Shown here: piece after piece, positions 27,518-36,190 of the stretch
How the letters are laid out: each line of letters begins with the position of its first letter
How positions within the stretch are numbered: position 1 is the first letter of the stretch
Source: Ignavibacteria bacterium UBA2360
GTDB lineage: Bacteria > Bacteroidota > Ignavibacteria > Tepidaquicellales > OLB5
Assembly (NCBI GenBank): GCA_002344125.1
Contig: DDTQ01000002.1
Span: 62,001-126,000 of the forward strand
Length of the DNA stretch: 64,000 bases
Direction: 5' to 3'
Program-made: the position numbers and the translations under genes
The notes under the pieces: generated by a model
What the model was told of the DNA's origin: nothing
Database searches by the model: none
What the model saw: only the letters and a program-made list of their open reading frames with translations

Positions 27518-28527
27518 CATCACTTTACTTTATTAATGAAAATACAGGCTGGATTATCGGATTAGTAAACGCAATTTATAAGACTACAAATGGTGGCTTG
27601 AATTACTTTCCACAAACAGTTGAAGGAGATTGGAATGAATGCTTTTTCATGAATCAAAATACAGGTTGGATAATTGGTCAATTTGGACTTACCGGGAGAG
27701 CACTCAAAACAACTAATGGTGGCATTAACTGGATAGAAAAATTAAATTACGACACTCAAACTTTTGGGAGTATCAACTTTTTGAACGATTCAATAGGATT
27801 CATTGCAGGTGGCAATGGACTTGTGTTGAAAACAACAAACAGTGGAAATAACTGGTCTGAAAGTCATATTTACAATCCAATAGGTCTTCGTTCGCTAAGT
27901 TTTCCTACAGTTGATGTTGGGTTTGTAGCAGGTCGCCAGGGAAAAATTTTCAAGACACTTAACAACGGAAGTAACTGGTCTATCATTTCTGATAATATGG
28001 GTCATTATGTCAATTCATTAAGAATGATTAACGTTCAATCTGGATATCTTGCTGGTGGATTTGAATATACGAGCGGTGTGATTAAGGCAACGAATGATGG
28101 TGGATTAAATTGGTATGAACAATATTCTACTAATTTAGAATTAAAATCTATTTCGTTTATAAATGCAAATACAGGCTATTGCGTTGGTTTAAACGGTCAA
28201 ATTCTAAAAACAACAAATGGAGGTGGTGCTTTGGGGATTACACAGCTCTCGGCTGAACATCCGGAAAAGTTTACGTTATCGCAAAACTATCCTAATCCGT
28301 TTAACCCGGCCACAAAGATTAGATTTTCCGTTCCAAAACAATCTTTAGTAAAACTCTCGATTTACGACATATTGGGAAAAGAAATAAATGTTTTAACAAA
28401 TGACTTTTTGCAAGCCGGTACTTATGAAACAGATTTCGACGCCTCTCACCTGTCATCAGGAATCTACTTTTATTCACTTTCAACAACTGATTTTACAGAA
28501 ACTAAAAAAATGGTATTAATAAAATAA
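27514..28527 (+). pseudogene. YCF48-like T9SS protein, 3' part (frameshifted)
   Basis: 337 residues in a different frame from the 5' part. Repeats of the YCF48/BNR type, each with NTGWIIG or similar followed by ILKTTNGG, form a beta-propeller. The end is a T9SS type A sorting domain (NYPNPFNPATK, YDILGKEI, SGIYFYSL, KKMVLIK). It has no signal peptide of its own. The parts together give about 430 residues, like the intact relatives at 30209 and 36191. Base content here is more A/T-rich than in the neighbours. It could be an error in the sequence rather than a dead gene. Confidence 0.72.
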
Positions 28528-28532
28528 AACTT

Positions 28533-30203
28533 ATGAAAAAAATAGTACTTCTATTTTTATTTTGTATTCTTTCCGTGCAATTGTTCTCACAGGTCTCTAC
28601 CGTTTGGGAAAAACGATACAACGGACCCGGCAACAGCTATGATGAAGCTACCTCAATTTACGTGGACGGTGCCGGCAACGTTTACGTTGCAGGCGCAAGC
28701 ACCGGATCAGGTTCGGGCAAGGATTTTGCTGTTGTTAAATACAACAGCGAAGGTCTAACCCAATGGGTTGGCAGGTATAACGGACCCGGAAACGGCGATG
28801 ACGACGCATACACGGTTAAAGTTGATAATGCAGGCAATGTATATGTAAGCGGTACAAGTACCGGCAGCGGAACGGGTTTTGATTACTGCGTTGTAAAGTA
28901 TAACTCCTCAGGTGTTCAGCAATGGGCAGCCCGTTATAACGGTCCAGGCAATGCCACCGATGAAGTTTATTCTATACAGATAGATAACGCCGGCAATGTT
29001 TACATTACCGGCTACAGCAACGGTGGTGCCTCAGGGGATGATATGTGTACTATAAAATATAATTCTACTGGTGCTGAGCAATGGGTTAAAAGATACAACG
29101 GCTCCGCCAACAACGATGATTACGGCAATTCAATTGCGATTGATAATTCAGGAAACTCCTACGTAACAGGCGCAGTAACAAGAACAGGCAGTGACCTTGA
29201 CTATATAACAATTAAGTATGACGCAAACGGTACCCAGATATGGGCCGTGTTTTATAACGGCCCGGGAAATGCAGAAGACTTCCCCTCTTCAAATGCTATA
29301 GATGCTTCCGGTAATATTTATGTTACCGGTTACAGTGATGGCAGCGGCACCCTAAGAGACTATTGCACCGTAAAATACAATAATGCAGGCGCGCAGCAAT
29401 GGGTACAGCGATATGACGGACCTGATGGCTGGGATGAAGCATGGAACATTATCCTTGATCCCGCGGGAAATGTTTACATTACCGGCAACAGCGCAGGAAT
29501 AGGCACAGGTGACGATTATTGTACAATAAAGTACAACAGCAGCGGTGTTCAGCAATGGGTTGCGCGCTATACCGGACCCGATTCAAGCAATGATTACTGC
29601 AACTGGGTAGCCCCTGATGCAAACGGGAATGTGTATGTTACGGGTATAGTCGGTGATGGCACAGGCAATCCGCAAAATATAGTTACCATTGGTTATAATG
29701 CCGCAGGCGTGCAGCAGTGGGTACAAACTTATAACGGCACAGGCAATGAATTCGATAGCGGCAATGCGCTCACAGTTGATAACCAGGGTAATGTTTACGT
29801 AACAGGCGGAAGCGATAATCTGGGTAACACAGATTTTATTACATTTAAATACTCATCAACAATTGGTATTGAACCGATTTCAACTGAAATTCCGCAAAAA
29901 TATTCACTTGAACAAAACTATCCAAACCCTTTTAATCCCTCAACAAAAATTCGTTTCCAAATTCCCCTCTCTAGAGGGGTGTCCGAAGGACAGCTTGTCA
30001 CGCCTGGGCGTGAGGGTGTGTTCACTTCGCTGATTATTTACGATTTATCAGGCAAACAGGTCAGATCAATTGTTAACGAAGATCTGAATCCGGGCACATA
30101 CGAAATAGATTTTGATGCTTCTGGACTTTCAACGGGTACATATTTCTATCGCTTAACAACAAATAATTTCACAGAAACCAGGAAAATGGTTCTAATTAAA
30201 TAA
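28533..30203 (+). CDS. SBBP-repeat beta-propeller T9SS protein
   Basis: Secreted protein of 556 residues: signal peptide, then eight SBBP (seven-bladed propeller-type) repeats of about 52 residues, each with RYNGPGN, DNAGNVYVTG and KYNSxGxQQW, and a C-terminal T9SS sorting domain with NYPNPFNPSTK. The sorting domain carries an insertion of about 18 residues after FQIP (LSRGVSEGQLVTP and so on), encoded by a run of palindromes at 29964-30012. Probably exported across the outer membrane and held at the surface; function beyond that is unknown. Five bases after the previous stop. Confidence 0.85.
   Translation: MKKIVLLFLFCILSVQLFSQVSTVWEKRYNGPGNSYDEATSIYVDGAGNVYVAGASTGSGSGKDFAVVKYNSEGLTQWVGRYNGPGNGDDDAYTVKVDNAGNVYVSGTSTGSGTGFDYCVVKYNSSGVQQWAARYNGPGNATDEVYSIQIDNAGNVYITGYSNGGASGDDMCTIKYNSTGAEQWVKRYNGSANNDDYGNSIAIDNSGNSYVTGAVTRTGSDLDYITIKYDANGTQIWAVFYNGPGNAEDFPSSNAIDASGNIYVTGYSDGSGTLRDYCTVKYNNAGAQQWVQRYDGPDGWDEAWNIILDPAGNVYITGNSAGIGTGDDYCTIKYNSSGVQQWVARYTGPDSSNDYCNWVAPDANGNVYVTGIVGDGTGNPQNIVTIGYNAAGVQQWVQTYNGTGNEFDSGNALTVDNQGNVYVTGGSDNLGNTDFITFKYSSTIGIEPISTEIPQKYSLEQNYPNPFNPSTKIRFQIPLSRGVSEGQLVTPGREGVFTSLIIYDLSGKQVRSIVNEDLNPGTYEIDFDASGLSTGTYFYRLTTNNFTETRKMVLIK
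29964..30012 (+). repeat. In-frame palindromic element in a T9SS sorting domain
   Basis: Three hairpins in a row inside the coding sequence: CCCCTCT/AGAGGGG, GTCC/GGAC and CACGCC/GGCGTG. They encode residues not found in the sorting domains of most neighbours. The first part, and a GGGTGTGTT just after the element, are shared with the copy at 37256. Confidence 0.7.
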
Positions 30204-30208
30204 CTCCA

Positions 30209-31435
30209 ATGAAACTTTCATTCATCCGAATAATTACGTTAACACTGATGTTTTCTGCTGGCACAAACTCTCAATGGTTCCAGCAGGTAAGCGGTACATC
30301 AGTAGATCTGCACTCAATAAATTCGCACCACGGCAACGAAAACAATGCCTGGGCCTGCGGCGAAGGCGGTGTAATTCTGCATACTACCAATGGCGGAACC
30401 AACTGGGTGCAGCAGGTATCCGGCACTACAAAAGATCTGTACAGCATATGTTTCATGGAAAGCTCTGCGGCGCCTGTTATGGCTGTGGGTGAAGGTGGTA
30501 TTATCTTAAGAACAACAAATTTCGGCGCAAACTGGGTTACAATTACATCTCCCACAACCAAAACACTAAGGGATATCAGCGATTTTAATTTTGTTGCTGT
30601 TGGCGATAGCGGTACTATTATAAAGAGTTCTGATTTTGGGCTGACATGGTTCTCTTTACCAAGCCCAACAACAGAACAGCTGAACGCTGTTTGCGCGATA
30701 TTTTCAAATTACATAGTCGGAAGTAACGGAACAGTTTTAAAAGGGACCTCGGGTATAAATTGGCAGCTGATCACAAGCGGTACCACCAAAGATCTCTTCG
30801 GTGTTCCTCTCTTTGGTAACACCGATCTTACAACAGGAACAGGCGGCTTAATATGGAGAAGTTCAAATTTTGGCAACAACTGGTTCGCGCAAAACAGCAA
30901 TACAACTCTCACATTAAGATCTGTTGAATACTCGGTAAACAACACTTCGCGTATATATATTTGCGGAGATGGCGGAACAATTTTAAAATCAACAAACAGC
31001 GGAAACATTTTTGGCTTCCAGAACACCCCAACTTCGCAAAACCTGAATTCGATATTTTTCTATTTATCAGATGACCGCGGGTATGCCTGCGGCAACAATG
31101 GAACAATTCTTAAAACTAACAACGGCGGCGGAGCAATAGTTACTTCTATTGGTAGTACAAGCCAGTTTCCTCTTGAGTATTCGCTATCTCAAAACTATCC
31201 TAATCCTTTTAACCCTGAAACAAAAATAAGGTTCAGTTTAGCATCCGCGAATATTACTGCAATTTCAGTATATGATGTTACAGGAAAAGTAAAAGAAGTT
31301 TTGCTGAACAGGTACCTGAAATCAGGTGAATATGAAGTTACATTTAACGGATCAAATTTTTCCAGCGGAGTATATTTTTATAAATTAACATCGGGCAATT
31401 TCATCAAAACCGGAAAAATGATCCTTGCTAAATAA
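30209..31435 (+). CDS. YCF48-like beta-propeller T9SS protein
   Basis: 408 residues: signal peptide, repeated propeller units with the GEGGVILHTTNGGTNW pattern (about seven), and a T9SS sorting domain (NYPNPFNPETK, VYDVTGKV, SGVYFYKL, KTGKMILAK). YCF48 in plants and cyanobacteria helps assemble photosystem II, but in this phylum the repeat is common in secreted surface proteins and the role is unknown. It lies five bases after the SBBP gene and is likely on one transcript with it. Confidence 0.85.
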   Translation: MKLSFIRIITLTLMFSAGTNSQWFQQVSGTSVDLHSINSHHGNENNAWACGEGGVILHTTNGGTNWVQQVSGTTKDLYSICFMESSAAPVMAVGEGGIILRTTNFGANWVTITSPTTKTLRDISDFNFVAVGDSGTIIKSSDFGLTWFSLPSPTTEQLNAVCAIFSNYIVGSNGTVLKGTSGINWQLITSGTTKDLFGVPLFGNTDLTTGTGGLIWRSSNFGNNWFAQNSNTTLTLRSVEYSVNNTSRIYICGDGGTILKSTNSGNIFGFQNTPTSQNLNSIFFYLSDDRGYACGNNGTILKTNNGGGAIVTSIGSTSQFPLEYSLSQNYPNPFNPETKIRFSLASANITAISVYDVTGKVKEVLLNRYLKSGEYEVTFNGSNFSSGVYFYKLTSGNFIKTGKMILAK

Positions 31436-31570
31436 GCTGCGCTTTGGGAAGTTAGCGGCTTTTACTTAGTATTTGTTTTTTTAACTCTTAATTTTATGTT
31501 CTTTGGAACTTATTTCTTACGATCCCAATTTAGATTTGTACATTACTTACATTCCAAACCAAAATATCAA

Positions 31571-33856
31571 ATGAAAAGAATACTTACTGTATTTTTACTG
31601 TTTGCTTCATTTTCTTTATCATTTTCGCAGCAAAACGGCATTTTAACGGGTATTGTATTAGATAAAAGCACTCAAACCCCCCTTAAAGATATAAATGTCC
31701 GGTTACTTGGTACACAACTGACCGCAAAAACCAAGGAAGACGGCAGTTTCAGAATTACCGGCATACCGCTCGGTACTTACCAGACGGAATTCACCTCTGC
31801 GTCATATCAAAAATTCATTCAAACTGATGTAGTGATAACTACCGGTATTGACCGTGAACTCATAATTGAACTTCAGGGTGTTTCAACTGATGAAGTTGTA
31901 ATTGAAGATTCACGTTTCCGCAAACCAAGTGATGTTTCAACATCATATAAATCTCTGACATTCGAAGAAATACGCCGCTTCCCCGGTGGACTGGAAGATA
32001 TCGGCAGGGTGATCCAGTCGCTGCCCGGTATTTCACTCACTTCTGATGGCAGAAATGACCTGTTGGTTCGCGGCGGCTCACCGGCAGAAAACCTGTTCGT
32101 TGTGGATGGCTTTGAAGTGAATAACATAAATCACTTCGGTTCGCAGGGCGCAACCGGTGGACCCGTAAGCGTGCTTAACTTAGATTTCGTAAGGAATGTA
32201 AATTTCCTTACAGGAGGCTTCAGCGCCAAGTACGGTGATAAACTCTCCTCTGTGGTTGAAATTGAACAAAGAGCCGGCAGCTCAGAGAGATTTTACGGAA
32301 AGATCAATTTAAGCGGTACCGGCTTTGGCGCTAACTTTGAAGGACCAATATCCAAAAAGAATAGATCAAGCTGGCTTATTTCTGCACGCAGAAGCTACCT
32401 TGATCTCATCTTTAATGCCGCAGGCTTTTCCTTTGTACCTGAATACACAGATTTTCAGCTCAAGGCTGACTACAGGCTCAATAATAATAACTCAATTGAG
32501 TTCAATTCATTCGGCGCGCTTGATAAAGTAAGGTTCAACAACGATACCGAAGAAAAGAAACAAAACAACCTGGATATCCTCACCAACAACCAGAACAGCT
32601 ACTCATCCGGGTTAAGCTGGAAAACACTTATAAATAAAAACTCATTCCTTGTTTCATCAGTAGCGCGGAATTTTACCAAATATTACTTTTCTCAAAGAGA
32701 CAGCAACTTCACAGAAGTATTCAGAAACGATTCCAAAGAAGGCGACGTTCAGCTTAAACTGGAATACAGCAATAAACTTGCGGCAAACACCTATCTTTCT
32801 TTGGGTGGTTCCGGTAAAACAATTAAACTGAATTACGATATAGATAAACAGGCCGATACCCTGTACTACATAGATCCCAATACCGGCAATAACCTGATCC
32901 TTCCTGCCGTAAAGATACTTCAAGATATTAGAACATCAAAAGCTTTCGCGTACGCCGAAGTCACCCAAACTTTGATGAACAGATTTAAACTTACCGCAGG
33001 CATCAGGTACGATTACTTTGATCTCATAAATGAAAAAAGCTATATCTCCCCCAGGGCAAGTCTTTCGGTCACAATTACTCCAAAGCTGAACTTCAATCTG
33101 GCATACGGTATATTTTACCAGTCTCCTTCTTACCTGTGGATAGTTGCCGAGGCAGAAAACAAAAACCTGAGGGATATCAGGGCTGACCATTACATTGCAG
33201 GTATTGAATACCTGCTTGATGAAAGCACACGGCTTACAGTTGAAGGTTATTTCAAAGATTACAAATATTACCCGGTAAGCGTTAACCGTCCTTACCTCAT
33301 TCTTGCAAATAACAGCGGATTTGAAACTCAAAATTCTTTCGGACTTGAAGAACTCCGCAGCGAAGGAACCGGTAAGGCTATGGGATTTGAAATATTCCTT
33401 CAGAAAGCTCTTACAAAAAATTTCTATGGCACTCTTAGTCTTTCATACAGCGATGTTAAATACAAAGCCCTTGATGGCATCGAACGCCGCTCTGACTGGG
33501 ATAACCGTTTTGTTGTAAATATTAACGGCGGCTACAAAGCAGGTAAAACATGGGAGTTCAGCGCGAAATTCCGTATGGCAGGCGGCAGACCCTTTACACC
33601 CATCAACCCAAACGACGGAAGTATAAATTATGATCTATATAACACTGAGGTTTTACCAATTTATCACAGGCTTGATGTAAGAGCCGAAAAAAGATTCTTC
33701 TTTAAGGCATGGACTCTGACTACATACATTGATATTCAGAATATTTATAATAAACAAAATGTATATCAGTATGAATGGAACCCATTCACCCGCGAAATTG
33801 AAACCAACAAGAACCTCGGCATACTGCCAACAATTGGCGTCAGCGCGGAGTTTTAG
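31571..33856 (+). CDS. TonB-dependent receptor with carboxypeptidase-like N domain
   Basis: Outer membrane receptor of 762 residues. Signal peptide (SLSFSQ), a carboxypeptidase regulatory-like domain (GILTGIVLDKSTQTPL, about 24-105), the plug with LPGISLTSDGRNDLLVRGGSP and VVDGFEV, and a 22-strand barrel ending in an aromatic residue. Such receptors import large or scarce nutrients using TonB; no SusD-like partner or clue to the ligand is near. ATG 31571 begins the signal peptide; an ATG at 31496 would add 25 residues before it. A tandem repeat array follows. Confidence 0.88.
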   Translation: MKRILTVFLLFASFSLSFSQQNGILTGIVLDKSTQTPLKDINVRLLGTQLTAKTKEDGSFRITGIPLGTYQTEFTSASYQKFIQTDVVITTGIDRELIIELQGVSTDEVVIEDSRFRKPSDVSTSYKSLTFEEIRRFPGGLEDIGRVIQSLPGISLTSDGRNDLLVRGGSPAENLFVVDGFEVNNINHFGSQGATGGPVSVLNLDFVRNVNFLTGGFSAKYGDKLSSVVEIEQRAGSSERFYGKINLSGTGFGANFEGPISKKNRSSWLISARRSYLDLIFNAAGFSFVPEYTDFQLKADYRLNNNNSIEFNSFGALDKVRFNNDTEEKKQNNLDILTNNQNSYSSGLSWKTLINKNSFLVSSVARNFTKYYFSQRDSNFTEVFRNDSKEGDVQLKLEYSNKLAANTYLSLGGSGKTIKLNYDIDKQADTLYYIDPNTGNNLILPAVKILQDIRTSKAFAYAEVTQTLMNRFKLTAGIRYDYFDLINEKSYISPRASLSVTITPKLNFNLAYGIFYQSPSYLWIVAEAENKNLRDIRADHYIAGIEYLLDESTRLTVEGYFKDYKYYPVSVNRPYLILANNSGFETQNSFGLEELRSEGTGKAMGFEIFLQKALTKNFYGTLSLSYSDVKYKALDGIERRSDWDNRFVVNINGGYKAGKTWEFSAKFRMAGGRPFTPINPNDGSINYDLYNTEVLPIYHRLDVRAEKRFFFKAWTLTTYIDIQNIYNKQNVYQYEWNPFTREIETNKNLGILPTIGVSAEF

Positions 33857-34404
33857 TTTAAGATCACTTATTGCCATCGAGTCATTTAAGGGCACTTATA
33901 GAATTAAAAAGTTAAACGTGCAGCATTGCATTTTGGAATATCTCTCAACAACCCTAACCCCGGCTTTTAAGCCGGGGATATGACAGCACTAAACTAAACA
34001 GGGTTTTAGCCCTGATTGATAAATTGTTGTTTTGAAACTTCCTTCTTCTTGGATTTTGTCGCAAAACTATTTAACCCCGGCTTTTAAGCCGGGGTATGAC
34101 AGCATTAAACTAAACAGGGCTTTAGCCCTGAATAGATAAAATGTTGTTTTGAAACTTCCTTCATCTTGGTTTTTATTGCAAAACTATTTTAACCCCGGCT
34201 TTTAAGCCGGGGATATGACAGCACTAAACTAAACAGGGCTTTAGCCCTGACTCATTTACGATATTCAAACCGCCCGGCATTAACCGGGCTTTTTTATTGA
34301 TTTTACGCTAAAATCACCCATTCATATATATAATAATCATACTTTCCGGCGTAACAAGTCATAGGATAACTTGCCGTACAATTAGTATTTTATATTGAAT
34401 TTTT
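33857..34404 (+). repeat. Intergenic repeat array of 548 bases without a gene
   Basis: About 100 bases after the receptor gene, three tandem units start at 33958, 34075 and 34193 (period 117-118). Each has two hairpins: a 20-base palindrome with arms CCCCGGCTT/AAGCCGGGG and a 16-base one with arms CAGGGCT/AGCCCTG. The spacer of about 60 bases (with TTGTTTTGAAACTTCCTTC) is also kept between units 1 and 2 and 2 and 3. Unit 3 lacks the spacer. A terminator follows at 34272. I see no coding sequence here. Confidence 0.85.
34272..34295 (+). terminator. Intrinsic terminator after the repeat array
   Basis: GCCCGG, a six-base loop and CCGGGC are followed by six T. It would stop transcripts coming from the receptor gene before the M14 peptidase gene. 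Confidence 0.7.
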
Positions 34405-34428
34405 ATGATCTTTAAATACACAATTCCT

Positions 34429-36171
34429 ATGAAAAATCTATTTACATATTTTATCTTTGCTGCATTTATTTTCACCATTGGAGCATATTCACAGATAAAC
34501 CCCACTGAAAAAAATAAAGCTGCTGAATACTTAAGCAGCAAAGGTGAAGTTTACTTCTCGTTCACGGTTTTTGATAAAGCCAGAGTAATCGAAATATCGA
34601 AAATAATTTCTATTGATAAACTCACCGGTGAAACCGTATTTGCTTACGCAAATACTACTGAGTTCAGCAGGTTCCTGGAACTGAATATTCCTTTCACCGT
34701 TCTTCCGCACCCCGGCGATGCTGATTTTGATCTGAACATGAAGGACTCCCCCGCGGAAATTATGGAATGGGATGCCTACCCAACCTACGATGCGTATGTT
34801 GCGATGATGAACCAGTTCGCCATAGATTATCCCGGCCTGTGCAGGATAGTTAATATCGGCACAACTGTTCAGGGCAGGCAGATCTTGTTTGCTGTAATTT
34901 CAGATAGCGTGAATACTCCGCAGCCTGAACCGAAGGTCATGTACACTTCTTCAATGCACGGCGATGAAACCACAGGCTATGTGTTAATGCTGAGATTGAT
35001 CCATACCCTGCTTAGCAGCTACGGCACAAATCCACAAATTACCTCGCTTGTTAATAATTCCGAAATTTGGATCAACCCGCTTCACAACCCCGATGGCACA
35101 TACAGAAGCGGCAACAGTACGGTTAACGGGGCAATTCGCGGTAATGCGAATAATATCGATCTCAACCGCAACTATCCCGGCACCGATTATTACGGCACCC
35201 CCAGCCTGCAGCCTGAGATAATAAATTTCATGAATGCCGCAGGGCAATATTACTGGCGGCTCTCTGCTAATTTTCACGGAGGTACTGAAGTTGTAAATTA
35301 CCCGTGGGATTGCTGGCCAAGGCTTGCAGCCGATGACGCATGGTGGATCCGCGTTTCCAGAAAATTTGCCGATACTGTCCACATCTACGCGCCCGCAAAC
35401 TATATGAATGAATACGTTAACGGCATAACCAACGGTTATGCGTGGTACTATGTCCACGGCTCTCGTCAGGATTACCAGAATTACTACAGGCATTCAAGGG
35501 AAGTAACAATTGAAATTTCAGATACAAAACTTCTTCCTCCCGCGCAGCTGCCTGCGCACTGGAATTACCTTTACCGCTCACTCATCGGGTATCTTGAGCA
35601 GGCACAATATGGCATCAATGGCAGCGTGAAAGATTCACTTACCGATCTGCCCGTAAAAGCTAAAGTTACTATTACCGGATTTGATATGGATAGCTCCGAA
35701 GTTTATTCCGATAGTCTCTTCGGGATGTATTACCGTATGCTGATTGCCGGCAGTTATAACCTCACATTTTCCGCCCCCGGCTACTACAGCAAAACTGTGC
35801 AGAATATTACCGCGGTAAATGACCAGGCAACGGTACTGAATGTAAAACTCAGACCTATCACAACAGGGATTAGCAGCAACAATGAAATTCCAAATGAATA
35901 CAGGTTATACCAAAACTACCCCAACCCATTCAATCCTGTAACAAATATCAAATTCCAGATTCCCGCTTCTGTAGAGACGTCCCGCTGGGACGTCTTACTG
36001 GTAGTTTACGATATCCTTGGCAATGAAATTGCTGTTTTGAAAAATGCGAAACTTACACCCGGCACTTATGAAGTTGAGTGGAACGCGTCAAATTATCCAA
36101 GCGGAATATATTTTTACAGATTAACAGCAGGTGATTTTTCAGAAGTAAATAAAATGGTCTTAATTAAATAA
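34429..36171 (+). CDS. M14 zinc carboxypeptidase T9SS protein
   Basis: Secreted metallopeptidase of 580 residues. Signal peptide; about 75 residues of propeptide-like sequence; M14 domain with zinc ligands in SSMHGDETTGY (HxxE) and a third His in ANFHGGTEVV, LNRNYPGTDYY for substrate binding, and catalytic Glu in EVTIEISD; a carboxypeptidase regulatory-like domain (GINGSVKDSLTDLPVKA); then a T9SS sorting domain. The sorting domain has a palindrome-encoded insert at 35975-35995 after FQIP. Probably trims C-terminal residues of peptides outside the cell. ATG 34429 starts the signal peptide. Confidence 0.9.
   Translation: MKNLFTYFIFAAFIFTIGAYSQINPTEKNKAAEYLSSKGEVYFSFTVFDKARVIEISKIISIDKLTGETVFAYANTTEFSRFLELNIPFTVLPHPGDADFDLNMKDSPAEIMEWDAYPTYDAYVAMMNQFAIDYPGLCRIVNIGTTVQGRQILFAVISDSVNTPQPEPKVMYTSSMHGDETTGYVLMLRLIHTLLSSYGTNPQITSLVNNSEIWINPLHNPDGTYRSGNSTVNGAIRGNANNIDLNRNYPGTDYYGTPSLQPEIINFMNAAGQYYWRLSANFHGGTEVVNYPWDCWPRLAADDAWWIRVSRKFADTVHIYAPANYMNEYVNGITNGYAWYYVHGSRQDYQNYYRHSREVTIEISDTKLLPPAQLPAHWNYLYRSLIGYLEQAQYGINGSVKDSLTDLPVKAKVTITGFDMDSSEVYSDSLFGMYYRMLIAGSYNLTFSAPGYYSKTVQNITAVNDQATVLNVKLRPITTGISSNNEIPNEYRLYQNYPNPFNPVTNIKFQIPASVETSRWDVLLVVYDILGNEIAVLKNAKLTPGTYEVEWNASNYPSGIYFYRLTAGDFSEVNKMVLIK
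35975..35995 (+). repeat. Palindrome inside an M14 protein sorting domain
   Basis: AGACGTCCC, a loop GCT and GGGACGTCT form a perfect 9-bp hairpin. It codes for part of SVETSRWDVL in the sorting domain, at the same place as the elements at 29964 and 37256. Confidence 0.65.
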
Positions 36172-36190
36172 ATTAAATATTTCTAAGCGA

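Noticed and set aside
27480..27520. Programmed frameshift in the YCF48-like gene
   Set aside because: No slippery heptamer or following stem-loop is seen; a mutation or sequencing error is simpler.
33958..34250. CRISPR-like array
   Set aside because: Only three units of 117 bases with the spacers also conserved; CRISPR needs short repeats with different spacers, and no cas gene is near.
34984..35493. Open frame of 169 codons opposite the M14 gene
   Set aside because: Antisense to the conserved zinc-binding part of the peptidase; no signal of its own.
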